Below, one piece after another: positions 63,137-64,000 of a stretch of 64,000 nt of DNA. Both the position numbers and the translations under genes were made by a program. Source of the DNA: Pseudomonas tolaasii NCPPB 2192 (GTDB lineage Bacteria; Pseudomonadota; Gammaproteobacteria; Pseudomonadales; Pseudomonadaceae); assembly GCF_002813445.1 (NCBI RefSeq), contig NZ_PHHD01000001.1, forward strand, positions 1,550,001 to 1,614,000, given 5' to 3'. Numbering within the stretch: position 1 is the stretch's first letter; every line of letters begins with the position of its first letter. The notes beneath the pieces were generated by a model. That model was not told the origin of the DNA. It saw only the letters and a list, made by a program, of their open reading frames with translations, and did not search any database.

Positions 63137-64000
63137 GTGGAATCCGAAGTCAGTCGAGTTCATCTCAGTCATGATCCACGCACGCTGCACGACGACCCGT
63201 TACTCGACGGGTTGCTCGCACTCTGCGCCCTGCATCAAAAGCCGGCCAGTGCAGCCATGCTCACCACCGGCCTGCCGCTGCCTTTACAGCGGCTGAGCGC
63301 CGACCTGCTGCCGCGCGCAGCCGCCCGTGCAGGCCTGCAAGGGCGCTTGCTGCAACGCAAGCTCGAACAGATTCCCACCATTGCACTGCCGGCGCTGCTG
63401 TTGCTCAAAGACGGGCGCAGCACCGTACTGGTGGGCTGGCAGGGCGAAGACGAAGCCCGCATCCTGCTCGGCGAAAGCGACGGCGGTGAAGTGCTGGTCA
63501 AGCGCGACCTGCTGGCGGACGACTACATCGGCAAAGTTTTTTTCGCCCAGCCGCAGCACAAATTCGACGTCAACCACGGCAGCCTGATCCCGCGGGCGCG
63601 TTCGTGGTTTCGCGACACCCTCAAGCGCTCGCGATGGCTCTATACCGACGCCATCGCCGCCAGCTTTTTGATCAACATCATCGCCATGGCTGCGCCATTG
63701 TTCGTGATGAACGTGTACGACCGCGTGGTGCCGAACCAGGCCACCGCCACCTTGTGGGTGCTGGCCGTGGGTATCGGCGGCGCGTACCTGTTTGACCTGA
63801 TCCTCAAAAGCCTGCGCAGCCTGTGCCTGGACCTGGCCGGTAAAAAGACCGACCTGATCATCTCGGCCACGCTGTTCGAGCGCATTGTGGGCATGTCCAT
63901 GAAGTACCGCCCGGCACGGGTCGGCAGCTTTGCCCAGAACATTCATGAGTTTCAGAGCCTGCGCGATTTTCTCGCGTCGCTGACCCTTACCAGCCTGATC
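63137..64000 (+). CDS. lapB: LapB, type I secretion ABC transporter, partial
   Basis: N-terminal 288 residues of the inner-membrane ABC exporter of LapA; the rest is beyond the window. A degenerate C39-like domain (about 15-135; LLDGLLALCALHQKPASAAM) lacks the usual catalytic Cys. It is followed by a linker (KFDVNHGSLIPRARSWFRDTL) and the first membrane helices (SFLINIIAMAAPLFVMNVYDRVVPN). GTG 63137 is the only good start, with a weak ribosome site. LapC, the adaptor, should follow outside the window. Confidence 0.92.
   Translation, partial: MESEVSRVHLSHDPRTLHDDPLLDGLLALCALHQKPASAAMLTTGLPLPLQRLSADLLPRAAARAGLQGRLLQRKLEQIPTIALPALLLLKDGRSTVLVGWQGEDEARILLGESDGGEVLVKRDLLADDYIGKVFFAQPQHKFDVNHGSLIPRARSWFRDTLKRSRWLYTDAIAASFLINIIAMAAPLFVMNVYDRVVPNQATATLWVLAVGIGGAYLFDLILKSLRSLCLDLAGKKTDLIISATLFERIVGMSMKYRPARVGSFAQNIHEFQSLRDFLASLTLTSLI

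Overview
The window is chromosomal DNA from a Pseudomonas of the fluorescens group. The 16S rRNA gene has the fluorescens-type variable regions. The split pntAA/pntAB/pntB operon, the gcdR-gcdH-gcdG glutarate genes, the REP palindromes and a complete lap biofilm locus with a LapG-cleavable LapA all fit that genus. Nearly every base is used, and there are no insertion sequences, phage genes or CRISPR arrays.

Layout. From 1 to 2732 (minus strand) lies an Mla-type lipid ABC transporter: a STAS-permease, an ATPase and an MCE protein that runs off the left edge. From 2760 to 9444 are a DUF5924-like membrane protein, an M16 peptidase, a Na/Pi cotransporter with a PhoU-like tail, a TerC protein and a citrate/metal (CitMHS) transporter, with two REP doublets in the gaps. 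From 9824 to 12863 a large secreted protein with two hydrolase-like domains is preceded by three paralogous DUF2388 secreted proteins. A DUF1127 protein, a succinate CoA-transferase and the proton-translocating transhydrogenase follow. The divergent gcdR / gcdHG pair (18773-22244) handles glutarate. A ribosomal RNA operon (22339-28357) follows, with three tandem promoters, 16S, tRNA-Ile, tRNA-Ala, 23S and two 5S genes.

From 28443 to 32477 is an iron-uptake cell-surface signalling set (ECF sigma factor, FecR-like anti-sigma factor, TonB receptor) with a Fur-box candidate. A chemoreceptor carrying the amino-acid-binding dCache motif is at 32757-34637. From 34677 to 40220 is a four-gene operon matching mgoBCAD / pvfABCD. 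It encodes a DUF3050 protein, an AurF-like diiron N-oxygenase, an A-T-reductase NRPS and a SRPBCC protein, and relatives make diazeniumdiolate or pyrazine N-oxide signals. A GntR regulator sits just upstream.

From 41548 to the right edge is the lap locus: lapG, lapD, a small conserved protein, the giant adhesin lapA (5528 codons, minus strand), then lapE and the start of lapB. LapB and LapE would export LapA. LapG would cut it at Thr-Ala-Ala-Gly (residues 107-110) unless c-di-GMP-bound LapD sequesters LapG.

The two most notable points are both here. First, lapD carries a frameshift inside its EAL domain, apparently a short deletion between TGAGC repeats, which should unlock LapG and disable LapA retention. 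Second, lapA contains 36 consecutive repeats of exactly 300 bp without a single length change, including freshly duplicated blocks identical over 600 bp and 300 bp.
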